Assembly: GCA_030589605.1 (NCBI GenBank)
Contig: JAUUVJ010000026.1
Coordinates: 1 to 16,154, forward strand
Length of the DNA stretch: 16,154 nt
Source: Candidatus Hodarchaeota archaeon
Lineage (GTDB): Archaea > Asgardarchaeota > Heimdallarchaeia > Hodarchaeales > Hodarchaeaceae
Reading direction: 5' to 3'
Positions 7,600 to 13,788 of this stretch are shown in pieces; position 1 is the stretch's first letter, and every line of letters starts with the position of its first letter. A program made the translations under genes and the position numbers. The notes beneath the pieces are model-generated. The model ran no database searches. It saw only the letters and a program-made list of their open reading frames with translations, and was not told where the DNA came from.

Positions 7600-8070
7600 A
7601 TGCTGGAAGTCCACATGCTCACTGAAGAAGAATGGTTAGATCGTTTAGCAATTGAAGCACAAGAATTGTCTCAAGAACAACCAACTTTTCGTACAGTAAA
7701 TAATGATTTGACTCACTGGAGAGGTGAAATACTAGGATCAGGCCCTTATGAGGGTGGGGTTTTTTTTATCGAGATCAAAATACCTCGAAAGTACCCCTTC
7801 GAACCACCAAAAATTCTCTTCCGGACCCCAATCTGGCACGTAAATATCTTCAAAGAGAAAGTATGTGTTGGTATTTTAGGGAAAGAGTGGAGTCCAGCTT
7901 ACAGTCTAGTTCAAATTGTAGAAACAATCCGATTCTTATTAAATAGCCCTAATCCTGATGATCCTTTAAACGCAACGGCGTCTAGGCAGTGGAAAAAAGA
8001 TCGTGTTCAATTTATGAATCAATTAAAAGAGTATGTAAATAAATATGCTCATTGGAATCAAGAATATTAG
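7600..8070 (+). CDS. Ubiquitin-conjugating enzyme E2
   Basis: Takes ubiquitin from E1 as a thioester and, with the RING protein, passes it to target lysines; cytoplasmic. The whole 156 aa is one UBC fold. It starts with a helix (TEEEWLDRLAIEAQEL), then beta strands with GPYEGGVFFIEIKIPRKYPFEPP (in part), then the active-site region WHVNIF...VCVGIL with catalytic Cys89, then EWSPAYSL and C-terminal helices. The family HPN triad reads HVN here: Asn82, which supports catalysis, is kept and the Pro is lost. The loop from Asn to Cys is one residue shorter than in UbcH5. Two starts are possible: ATG 7600 as a leaderless start 24 bases after a TATA box, or ATG 7615 with GGAAG at 7605-7609. The fold is unaffected. 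It lies 5.4 kb from ubiquitin and E1 on the same strand. Confidence 0.95.
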   Translation: MLEVHMLTEEEWLDRLAIEAQELSQEQPTFRTVNNDLTHWRGEILGSGPYEGGVFFIEIKIPRKYPFEPPKILFRTPIWHVNIFKEKVCVGILGKEWSPAYSLVQIVETIRFLLNSPNPDDPLNATASRQWKKDRVQFMNQLKEYVNKYAHWNQEY

Positions 8071-8120
8071 TAAAACTTTATCTACACTCTTTTATATTGG
8101 CTCATTTAATTTTAAATATT

Positions 8121-9137
8121 CTATACTCCTCTATGAATCTCTCTCTTGACTGTGTACTTTGGAGGATGTTCTAGTCTGGCAAAAACGCGTTCAGCTCTTA
8201 CAACTTTTTTTAGTGCATCTAACCAATCAATATCATCTTCAGATTCAAGTCCCCATACGAATAAAGCCTTTTTATAACCTGTTTCTTCATAGAGGAGGCT
8301 ACTTTTGATAGCTCGAACTAACGCATCCCATCCTGGGGTATCTGGCTCTGGATACATTGGAGAGTAAGGCATGATATGATAAATCACATATCCACATATT
8401 TCAATGATTTTGTCAATATTGATTCCAAAGTGTCGAATAAATCCATCGTTCCATTCAGTTTCAGGATCAACTGGAATAATCATACCTATATCAATATCTG
8501 GACGCTCACCTTTAGCCATCTCAACTGTTTCTTGAAAAGCGGTAGTTATCAAATTAGCTCGCCAATCTTCGAACATTCGTTGAATATGAGGAGCTTTTTG
8601 AAGATCAAGATATGTGGTATCGAGACTAACTCCAGAAATTTCAGAAAATTTCCGAATTGCTCTCTTGGAAAAAGAATATTCTTGTCTCGGAAATAGGAAT
8701 TCTTGGAAAAGTAAGGATTGAATTGGTTGACGTGAGACTTCACTTGAAATGTGAGTAAGATGTTTCCAATACCCCTCCATTGAGGGATCAACATAATCAG
8801 TCACAGCTGAGCCATCTGTTCGACCTATTGAATAATTTGGATCTGCTCCTAAATAAGAATCACCAAATGCATAAGCAATAGCATGAGTTTTCAATCCTAA
8901 GTCATTAGCGAGTTCCGTAAAATCTGTGAAAAAGCTTTCATAGGATCGGTCACTGGGTGCTGCGCCACTTCGATAAGTTACTAATCCATCCTCCTTTTTA
9001 CAAACCAGGCAAACTTCTTCGATGGTTCCGCCATATTCAGCTAAAAATGCATTTGCACCTTTTTCTGCTGGTGAATTTGGAGCTGTTGGATCAATAACTG
9101 GGATATAATTGTGTTCTATTAATTCATCAAGTCTCAA
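8121..9137 (-). CDS. TIM-barrel glycoside-hydrolase-like protein
   Basis: 338 aa with the look of glycoside-hydrolase-like TIM barrels (GHL10/DUF-type). Strand-like blocks include LKTHAIAYAFGD, the segment TDYVDPSMEGYWKHL, IQSLLFQEFLFPRQEYSFS followed by FSEISGVSL, then DIDIGMIIPVDPETEW and ALFVWGLESEDD. The acidic residues in FQEFLFPR and VWGLE are at strand ends, where barrel catalytic residues usually sit, but I cannot name them with confidence. There is no signal peptide, so it is cytoplasmic and unlikely to attack external polysaccharide. The start is a TTG: GAGGAAG lies nine bases ahead of it and there is no ATG near the start. It is divergent from the metallo-beta-lactamase-fold gene. 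The fold is probable and the substrate unknown. No link to the ubiquitin genes around it is evident. Confidence 0.5.
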   Translation of the reverse strand: MRLDELIEHNYIPVIDPTAPNSPAEKGANAFLAEYGGTIEEVCLVCKKEDGLVTYRSGAAPSDRSYESFFTDFTELANDLGLKTHAIAYAFGDSYLGADPNYSIGRTDGSAVTDYVDPSMEGYWKHLTHISSEVSRQPIQSLLFQEFLFPRQEYSFSKRAIRKFSEISGVSLDTTYLDLQKAPHIQRMFEDWRANLITTAFQETVEMAKGERPDIDIGMIIPVDPETEWNDGFIRHFGINIDKIIEICGYVIYHIMPYSPMYPEPDTPGWDALVRAIKSSLLYEETGYKKALFVWGLESEDDIDWLDALKKVVRAERVFARLEHPPKYTVKREIHRGV

Positions 9138-9328
9138 TTATTATTACTTCCTCGACAAATACAATCACTATAACAGTTTTTTTCATTATTGATTTTTAAG
9201 AATATTCCTTTTTCAATCAAACTTCACTAATAAACGACAATATACCTCCTCCACCGAAAAGCATTAAAAATCTATTGAGTATCAAAAATATAAGAAATTA
9301 TAAATTGTACAAATAAAGGTGAGATTGA

Positions 9329-10279
9329 ATGACTAAAGTAACAGAATGGGCTAATAATATATTTAGGGTAGAAGATGATATAGGTAAAGGAGGGGAAGAA
9401 TATGCTAGTTATCTTATATTGGGGGATGATAAAATTGCTATAGTAGACATTCCTTCTCGATCAATTGGTAAAAAAATCATATCTTTTGTTAAAAAGAACG
9501 GAAGAGATCTTAATGATATCAAATACCTAATTTTAACTCATACTCATCCTGATCACTGGGCCGGTTTAAGTGCTCTGAAGAAAATTCAACCTCAAATTGT
9601 TATTCATGAATCAGGTAAACCTGCTTTAACGGAAACTAAAAAGTTTATTTTCGAAAAACAGTTCACTAGTGTCTCTAAATTTGGGTTAGCGATGAAGTCA
9701 TCATTATTTTCGAAAATCAAGAAGGTTGATGAGGATTCAATATTTACATTTACTGATAGTGAATCTATAGATTTAGGGGGTGAACAGCTCCTTTTGCAAC
9801 ATACTGGAGGACACTCTGGAGATTCGATTTTAATACAAGCATATAGAGGTCAATGTACTTTCATTGGTGATGAAGCGAATATATATCCAGACCAACCAGC
9901 GTCCTTTTATATAGATTCGACAGGAAGTTCTTCACGACGTTTAAAGCTAATTAATTTATTATCAAATCTTAATACTGAGGTGATTTGTCCTGCTCATCAA
10001 AGTCCTGTTCCAAAACCAACAGATATGTATCTGAACAATCTCCAATTTGAGCATAAACATACAAAAGATACGATTTATGACCTCCTAGTCAGTGCAGGAC
10101 AAGCTAAGACCTTTTACTTGGGTGAAGAATACCAAAAAATAATAGGAATTTCTTGGAAGACTCCGTTCAAAGAATTAGGTGTTGCAGAAATGACAGCTGA
10201 AGCTTTTCTTAATGAAATGAAGAAAGAAGGAATAGCTGAATATGAATCACATACACAGCGATGGAGTGCAGATGTATAA
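9329..10279 (+). CDS. Metallo-beta-lactamase-fold hydrolase with C-terminal helical domain
   Basis: 316 aa, cytoplasmic, probably a dinuclear zinc (or iron) hydrolase. Metal ligands are in place: THTHPDHWAGL (His71, His73, Asp75, His76), GGHSGDS (His162), FIGDEANIY (Asp181) and CPAHQSP (His223). The last 80 residues (LLVSAGQAKTFYLGEEY onward) look like the winged-helix-type extension seen in LACTB2/glyoxalase-II-like proteins (family knowledge). The ATG has AAGGTGAG at 9316-9323, and a TATA-like stretch at 9285-9294 lies just before it. A T-rich terminator follows. The substrate could be a thioester, an RNA or a small ester; the family is too broad to choose. It sits inside the ubiquitin gene block, though nothing in its sequence ties it to ubiquitin. 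Confidence 0.85.
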   Translation: MTKVTEWANNIFRVEDDIGKGGEEYASYLILGDDKIAIVDIPSRSIGKKIISFVKKNGRDLNDIKYLILTHTHPDHWAGLSALKKIQPQIVIHESGKPALTETKKFIFEKQFTSVSKFGLAMKSSLFSKIKKVDEDSIFTFTDSESIDLGGEQLLLQHTGGHSGDSILIQAYRGQCTFIGDEANIYPDQPASFYIDSTGSSSRRLKLINLLSNLNTEVICPAHQSPVPKPTDMYLNNLQFEHKHTKDTIYDLLVSAGQAKTFYLGEEYQKIIGISWKTPFKELGVAEMTAEAFLNEMKKEGIAEYESHTQRWSADV

Positions 10280-10350
10280 AGATTTGAACTAAGATAATTC
10301 ACCTTAACTGTTTAAAAGAATATACAAAAGATTACAAGACACTTTCTCGC

Positions 10351-10373
10351 TTTATTTTGTTTTGTTATCTTTT
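10351..10373 (+). terminator. T-rich terminator after the metallo-hydrolase
   Basis: Runs of T on the plus strand (TTTATTTTGTTTTGTTATCT and on) about 70 bases past the stop, in the gap that faces the convergent RING cassette. No strong hairpin. Oligo-T tracts are the usual archaeal signal. Confidence 0.45.
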
Positions 10374-10409
10374 AAAAAATACTAATCATAAAAAGAACGT
10401 AAATCATCG

Positions 10410-10859
10410 TTATTCAGCAAACCAGGCTGAATTTTCTGTTATATCAATATCAATCGATAACCACTTATCATCTGGATTTTCTAATCGTAATTCATAAAGC
10501 AATCTTATGTACATAAAAACTTCAGGATCATAAAGATATATTTCCCATGTATTCGCTTTTATGATTTTAAATTCTTGAATACCACTATCAATGATGTTCC
10601 CTTTTGAATCCTCCAATTTTATAATTTCACCTTTGATTGAGGTGAAGCTACTATTTATTTTTTCAGCAATTATTGAAAAAATATCATCTAAATCAACTGT
10701 TTTAGTTGGAAAAATATTCCAAGTTACTGTTGTATTTTGATTTCGCTTTGCAATCTTAACGGGTAAAGTTTGTAAGCGATTTGAAAACTTTGAATTGATA
10801 AACCTCTCTATTTCTAGAATTAATTTATCTATGATACTAATGGTTGGAATTGATGGCAA
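10410..10859 (-). CDS. Unknown protein, third gene of the RING cassette
   Basis: 149 aa from the chosen start; no family recognised. It begins with a helix (ISIIDKLILEIERFINSKF). Alternating beta-like stretches follow (TTVTWNIFPTK, WEIYLYDPEVF, KWLSIDIDIT), with a second helix (DLDDIFSIIAEKINSSF), so a compact alpha/beta domain is likely. There are no cysteines and no membrane segment. The frame can be read from a TTG at 10907, inside the RING gene. A second TTG at 10859 lies one base past the RING stop with GTGGAAAT just ahead, so I take this as a coupled start. Being last in a tightly packed three-gene unit suggests that it binds the RING or coiled-coil protein, for example as a substrate adaptor (inference). 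Confidence 0.6.
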   Translation of the reverse strand: MPSIPTISIIDKLILEIERFINSKFSNRLQTLPVKIAKRNQNTTVTWNIFPTKTVDLDDIFSIIAEKINSSFTSIKGEIIKLEDSKGNIIDSGIQEFKIIKANTWEIYLYDPEVFMYIRLLYELRLENPDDKWLSIDIDITENSAWFAE

Positions 10860-10860
10860 A

Positions 10861-11193
10861 CTATTTCCACTTTTCTCTACAATACGGACAGAAATTCTTC
10901 TTAGCAAGCCAACGGGCTACATGAACCTGATGACCTTTTTGTTTACAATGAGGGCACTCCATAACTGAGTCATCAATACCAATAGGTTTCCAACAGATCA
11001 TACACTTTGCTGGTTTCACAAATGGATCCCATTCATCAATAGTTTTTGAGATTAATGTGATTTCTGGTGATTCAAATGCATTCGGAGTTTCAAGAAAAGG
11101 GATTTTGATGTGATAACCTACAGAGGAGCCTTGATTAACGTGTTTTGGCTTAAAAAGTATTTTTTTTCTATGAAGCTTCAGTTTATCATTCAT
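10861..11193 (-). CDS. Small RING-type zinc-finger protein, probable E3 ubiquitin ligase
   Basis: 110 aa. The C-terminal half is a RING-like finger: Cys64 and Cys67 (CMIC), Cys80 and Cys83 (CPHC), His88 (KGH), His91, then WLAKKNFCPYC with Cys102 and Cys105. That gives eight ligands, with His82 as a spare, plus the Trp that RING fingers place before the last CxxC, where E2 enzymes dock. Small RING proteins of this kind sit in archaeal ubiquitin loci such as that of Caldiarchaeum (established). The first 60 residues are basic and then beta-like, with no match. The ATG has AGGATA ahead and overlaps the end of the coiled-coil gene by eight bases, so the two are translationally coupled. The third gene begins one base after its stop. 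A ligase role with the nearby E2 is strong inference; the target is unknown. Confidence 0.85.
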   Translation of the reverse strand: MNDKLKLHRKKILFKPKHVNQGSSVGYHIKIPFLETPNAFESPEITLISKTIDEWDPFVKPAKCMICWKPIGIDDSVMECPHCKQKGHQVHVARWLAKKNFCPYCREKWK

Positions 11194-11566
11194 TTTTTAC
11201 TATCCTGTCCTGAATTTGCCCTAGGATACTTGATAATTCTTCTTTTAATGTAAGTAAATCAGCTGTGGAGACGATTTGCTGCTTCTTAGCTAATTCTTGA
11301 GATTTTTTTTGCTGTGATTCAAATTTCGCTAAATAAGTGATAAGATTAGCTAAAGACTCCCCAATAGAGCTGGTTTTTTGATTGGACTTTGATATACTCT
11401 CGTTGATTTCGTTTAATGTCTGATTAACTTGGGCTAAATGTTGATCTAAGGACGTAATTTCTTTATAAACAGAGTTTATCGCTGTTTGAAGTCCTTTTAT
11501 TGTTACAACATCCCCTTTTGGTGTTTTAAGGGTTTCTATCTCAACATCTCTAGGTTTTTGTTGCAT
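11186..11566 (-). CDS. Coiled-coil protein, first gene of the RING cassette
   Basis: 126 aa, no known family. After a short N-terminal beta-like stretch (DVEIETLKTPKGDVVTIKGL), residues 25 to 122 are one long heptad-rich coiled coil. A Gln/Asn-rich middle (SLDQHLAQVNQTLNEINESI) is followed by a Lys/Gln-rich part and a last helix (LLTLKEELSSILGQIQDRI). No cysteines, no membrane segment. It likely forms dimers or a scaffold. The ATG is preceded by a GTGA site, and a TATA box lies about 60 bases upstream. Its end overlaps the RING gene start by eight bases, so the two are made together, often a sign of a physical complex. Read with the RING gene, it could be the oligomerising or substrate-binding arm of a ligase (inference). 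Confidence 0.7.
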   Translation of the reverse strand: MQQKPRDVEIETLKTPKGDVVTIKGLQTAINSVYKEITSLDQHLAQVNQTLNEINESISKSNQKTSSIGESLANLITYLAKFESQQKKSQELAKKQQIVSTADLLTLKEELSSILGQIQDRIVKNE

Positions 11567-11626
11567 AGTCTTTCACGTAAATCCTTATGAGATTCTCTTT
11601 CAAAAAGATAATCTTTAGTTCCAAGA

Positions 11627-11634
11627 ATTTATAG
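11627..11634 (-). promoter_or_regulatory. TATA box of the RING cassette
   Basis: Reads CTATAAAT on the minus strand. Initiation near 11603 would leave a leader of about 38 bases before the coiled-coil gene. A palindrome sits a few bases upstream. Confidence 0.45.
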
Positions 11635-11638
11635 GATT

Positions 11639-11654
11639 GTGAGATAAATCTCAC
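11639..11654. promoter_or_regulatory. Perfect inverted repeat GTGAGAT-AA-ATCTCAC, candidate operator
   Basis: Two exact 7-bp half-sites separated by two bases, in the gap between the divergent RING cassette and GTPase gene. It lies directly upstream of the minus-strand TATA box and about 38 bases before the plus-strand one. Size and symmetry suit a dimeric helix-turn-helix regulator. No regulator gene lies nearby. Confidence 0.45.
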
Positions 11655-11691
11655 CAATATCCCTTTTTAAGCAACTATTCGTTTCGAATCT

Positions 11692-11700
11692 CTTATATAC
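11692..11700 (+). promoter_or_regulatory. TATA box of the Arf-like GTPase gene
   Basis: CTTATATAC, giving initiation near 11724 and a leader of about 78 bases with AAAGGATAAG close to the ATG at 11802. Confidence 0.45.
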
Positions 11701-11801
11701 TTCTATTCTCAGATAAAGTATTTGAAACATGATATTTAGTAATCAGAGAAATAGAATACCATCTTTCATTAATTACAGATCATAAAGAAAGGATAAGCAA
11801 C

Positions 11802-12386
11802 ATGTTCCGATCACATCGCTCTTCAAAAGATGTCTATTCTGTTGTGCTACTAGGAACATCTGGTGTGGGGAAATCTACTATTGCATTTTATCTAGAACAC
11901 GGGTACCCACCACCACGAAGTATCAGGCCAACAATTGCGTTTGGAATAAGTCATGTAGTATTCGGGAAAGAGTTAGTAGGAATGATCGATGTAGGAGGAC
12001 AACGAAGATTTCTAGATATGCGTTATCACGAACGTTTTGTAAGAACAGCAGATGGATTGATTTTCATTATAGATAGTTCAAGAAATAACTTCAAATATGA
12101 TGAACAATGGTTAGAAGATGCACTAAAATTGATTTCAACCGAGGTACCAATTTTAGTGATAGCAAATAAGCAGGATTTACCTGGTGCTCTTCCCCCAACT
12201 CTTTTAGAAAAACATTTCATTAGTCGTTCTTTGAACTCTTATGATTATAAGATATTTGGTACCGTAGCTGCCGATCCTGGAGGAGTAAGAAGTGGAGAGA
12301 ATATTGAAATCGCGTTTACTCATCTTATTAGTAAAATGAGAGCAAAACGTCAAGTAATTATTAAGCAAAAGCACGTAAAAGCGTGA
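11802..12386 (+). CDS. Arf-like small GTPase
   Basis: 194-aa GTP-binding switch protein. G1 is GTSGVGKST (18-26) and G2 is around Thr44 in PTIAFG. G3 is DVGGQRRF (63-70), G4 is NKQDLPGA (122-129), and the G5-like stretch is GTVAA. G2 to G4 are Arf-type (PTIGF, DVGGQ, NKQDLPGA in Arf), while G1 looks like Rab/Ras (GxSGVGKS), so it is a mixed type known among Asgard archaea. It has no Gly2 for myristoylation, no N-terminal amphipathic helix and no C-terminal Cys for a prenyl group, but has a basic tail (KMRAKRQVIIKQKHVKA) that could touch acidic lipids (inference). The ATG has AGGA about nine bases ahead. Its promoter faces that of the RING cassette, and KaiC-like, ubiquitin and E1 genes follow on the same strand. 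Confidence 0.92.
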   Translation: MFRSHRSSKDVYSVVLLGTSGVGKSTIAFYLEHGYPPPRSIRPTIAFGISHVVFGKELVGMIDVGGQRRFLDMRYHERFVRTADGLIFIIDSSRNNFKYDEQWLEDALKLISTEVPILVIANKQDLPGALPPTLLEKHFISRSLNSYDYKIFGTVAADPGGVRSGENIEIAFTHLISKMRAKRQVIIKQKHVKA

Positions 12387-12626
12387 TTGAATTCTGTGAT
12401 ATGAATTTCAAGAATTAAAATGTCAGATTTTTCATAGCAAGTGGAGAAGGATCGAAAAAAGCTATAAAGCTCAAGCCGAACTATTACTCAAATTTCAAAT
12501 GAATTGTTTTTTAAACCAGTTCCACAGAGATTCTAACAGAGAAATTTGCGTTTTAAGATCAATTTGGTTTAAGATTAACTACATTTCGTTTCAAAATCAT
12601 TACTACTTAATTGTGTGGAGTAAATA

Positions 12627-13415
12627 TTGTTCGAAAAAGTACGTGTGACAACAGGAATCCCATACCTAGACGCTTTGACTCAAGGAGGGTTTATTAAGGG
12701 TACTACAAATTTAGTACAAGGTCCTGCAGGTGCTGGGAAGACAATTTGTGGATTACACTTTTTACTCGAGGGTGCACATCGAAATGAGAACGGATTATTA
12801 GTCGCCATGCAAGAACCACCTTGGGCTATAAAGCGTGATGCGAGTAATTTTTCATTTTTTGATCATAATTACTTTGTTGAACCTGAGAAAGTCATAATGT
12901 TAGATTTTACTCCTTCTGGATGGGAATTGTGGGATCCTGATAGTTTAACATATGCTGAGGAATCTGAAATGATAATAGAAGCAGAAGGAGTCCCTTATGA
13001 CGAAACTTCTCTGCCTACTTTTCTTCATAAAGTATTCTACCACATTAGTCAGGTTATAGAGGAGAAAAAAATTGAACGAATTGTCATAGATCCTCTGGCT
13101 GCTTTTAGATTTTATGATTATGGAAATGATTATGGATTTCTTCGAAAGCTCACTACAGGGTTTCTATCAAATATAGCTGCACTAAATGTTACTACTTTAG
13201 CTATCTCGGAACTATCAAGTAGTAATGATCATTCTCTATTTGGAGAGGAGTATATTGCAGATTCAATATTTCATTTAGACATGCTTTCAGTACGAGGAGA
13301 ATTATTACGTATTTTACGAATTAGTAAAATGAGGGGTACAAATCATACGACTAAAACTCTAAGATATGAAATTACTTCAGACGGAATTAGCTTTCTAGAA
13401 GAGGAAGAGGACTAA
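12627..13415 (+). CDS. KaiC-like RecA-superfamily ATPase
   Basis: 262 aa, single ATPase domain. Walker A is GPAGAGKT (32-39) after the family lead-in TGIPYLDALTQGGF. The segment LLVAMQEPPWAI has the usual Glu after the second strand (Glu63; KaiC itself has two). Walker B is RIVIDPL (Asp155), followed by LAISELSS and a C-terminal strand pattern RGELLRILRISKMRGTNH. There is no second domain, zinc finger or signal sequence. Such archaeal KaiC-like proteins are common and mostly of unknown role; recombination or signalling are both conceivable. The start is TTG, with GTGGAG six bases ahead and no competing ATG. It stands between the GTPase and ubiquitin genes, 240 bases after one and 97 before the other; the 240-base gap holds no feature I can support beyond TATA-like AT-rich sequence. 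It may share transcripts with them, but the spacing is not tight. Confidence 0.85.
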   Translation: MFEKVRVTTGIPYLDALTQGGFIKGTTNLVQGPAGAGKTICGLHFLLEGAHRNENGLLVAMQEPPWAIKRDASNFSFFDHNYFVEPEKVIMLDFTPSGWELWDPDSLTYAEESEMIIEAEGVPYDETSLPTFLHKVFYHISQVIEEKKIERIVIDPLAAFRFYDYGNDYGFLRKLTTGFLSNIAALNVTTLAISELSSSNDHSLFGEEYIADSIFHLDMLSVRGELLRILRISKMRGTNHTTKTLRYEITSDGISFLEEEED

Positions 13416-13456
13416 AGGAGATGAAATCATCAGATTCGTATTCCTCATTCGCTAAA

Positions 13457-13467
13457 TTTTAAAAATA
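13457..13467 (+). promoter_or_regulatory. Candidate TATA box for ubiquitin
   Basis: TTTTAAAAATA in the gap after the KaiC-like gene. Initiation near 13487 would leave a leader of about 26 bases holding the strong AAGGAG ribosome site. Confidence 0.35.
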
Positions 13468-13512
13468 GATATTTCTTAAGAAGATAAAGTAGGTATACTG
13501 AAGGAGATTAAA

Positions 13513-13746
13513 ATGCAGATTAATGTTGTACAAGCTATCGGGGGCGGAGAAATAAGCTTAACAGTTGATAAACATGATTCTATCGCTGCTATTAAAGAAA
13601 AAGTCGCTCGTGAAAAAAATATACCTCCACGGTCAGTGATTCTTGTTTTTCAGGGAAAGCAATTGGATGAAAGTGAAACACTGAAATCAGCTGGCATAGA
13701 AGACATGGATAAACTTTATATGATTACGAGGACAACTGGGGGCTAA
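13513..13746 (+). CDS. Ubiquitin
   Basis: 77-aa beta-grasp modifier that is activated by E1 and joined to target lysines. It aligns end to end with eukaryotic ubiquitin: MQI start, AIKEKVAREKNIPP, FQGKQLDESETL, and a TRTTGG end. Relative to human ubiquitin, Lys27, 29 and 48 are kept (here 28, 30, 49) and a Lys lies near position 33 (Lys35). Lys6, 11 and 63 are absent. Arg72 is kept (Arg73). The hydrophobic patch is conserved as Val45 and Ile71, with Tyr in place of His68. The stop follows Gly77 directly, so no tail needs to be cut. AAGGAG lies six bases before the ATG, the best ribosome site in this block, which suits an abundant protein. E1 follows 42 bases on. A SAMP-type protein is less likely given the close match. 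Confidence 0.97.
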   Translation: MQINVVQAIGGGEISLTVDKHDSIAAIKEKVAREKNIPPRSVILVFQGKQLDESETLKSAGIEDMDKLYMITRTTGG

Positions 13747-13758
13747 AAGTAGATTAAG

Positions 13759-13766
13759 TTTTTAAA
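13759..13766 (+). promoter_or_regulatory. Candidate TATA box for E1
   Basis: TTTTTAAA centred about 26 bases before the E1 ATG. E1 has no Shine-Dalgarno site, so a leaderless transcript starting at the ATG is a reasonable reading. Read-through from ubiquitin is also possible. Confidence 0.35.
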
Positions 13767-13788
13767 CAACAGTCTAACTTTATAATCT

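Noticed and set aside
8376..8794. Open frames of 81 to 106 codons on both strands inside the TIM-barrel gene
   Set aside because: They overlap a long gene with a good ribosome site, and their translations look like antisense or out-of-frame reading.
9329..10279. Metallo-hydrolase as a deubiquitinase
   Set aside because: The metal motif is that of the beta-lactamase fold (HxHxDH), not JAMM (HxHx7Sx2D); no basis for a ubiquitin role.
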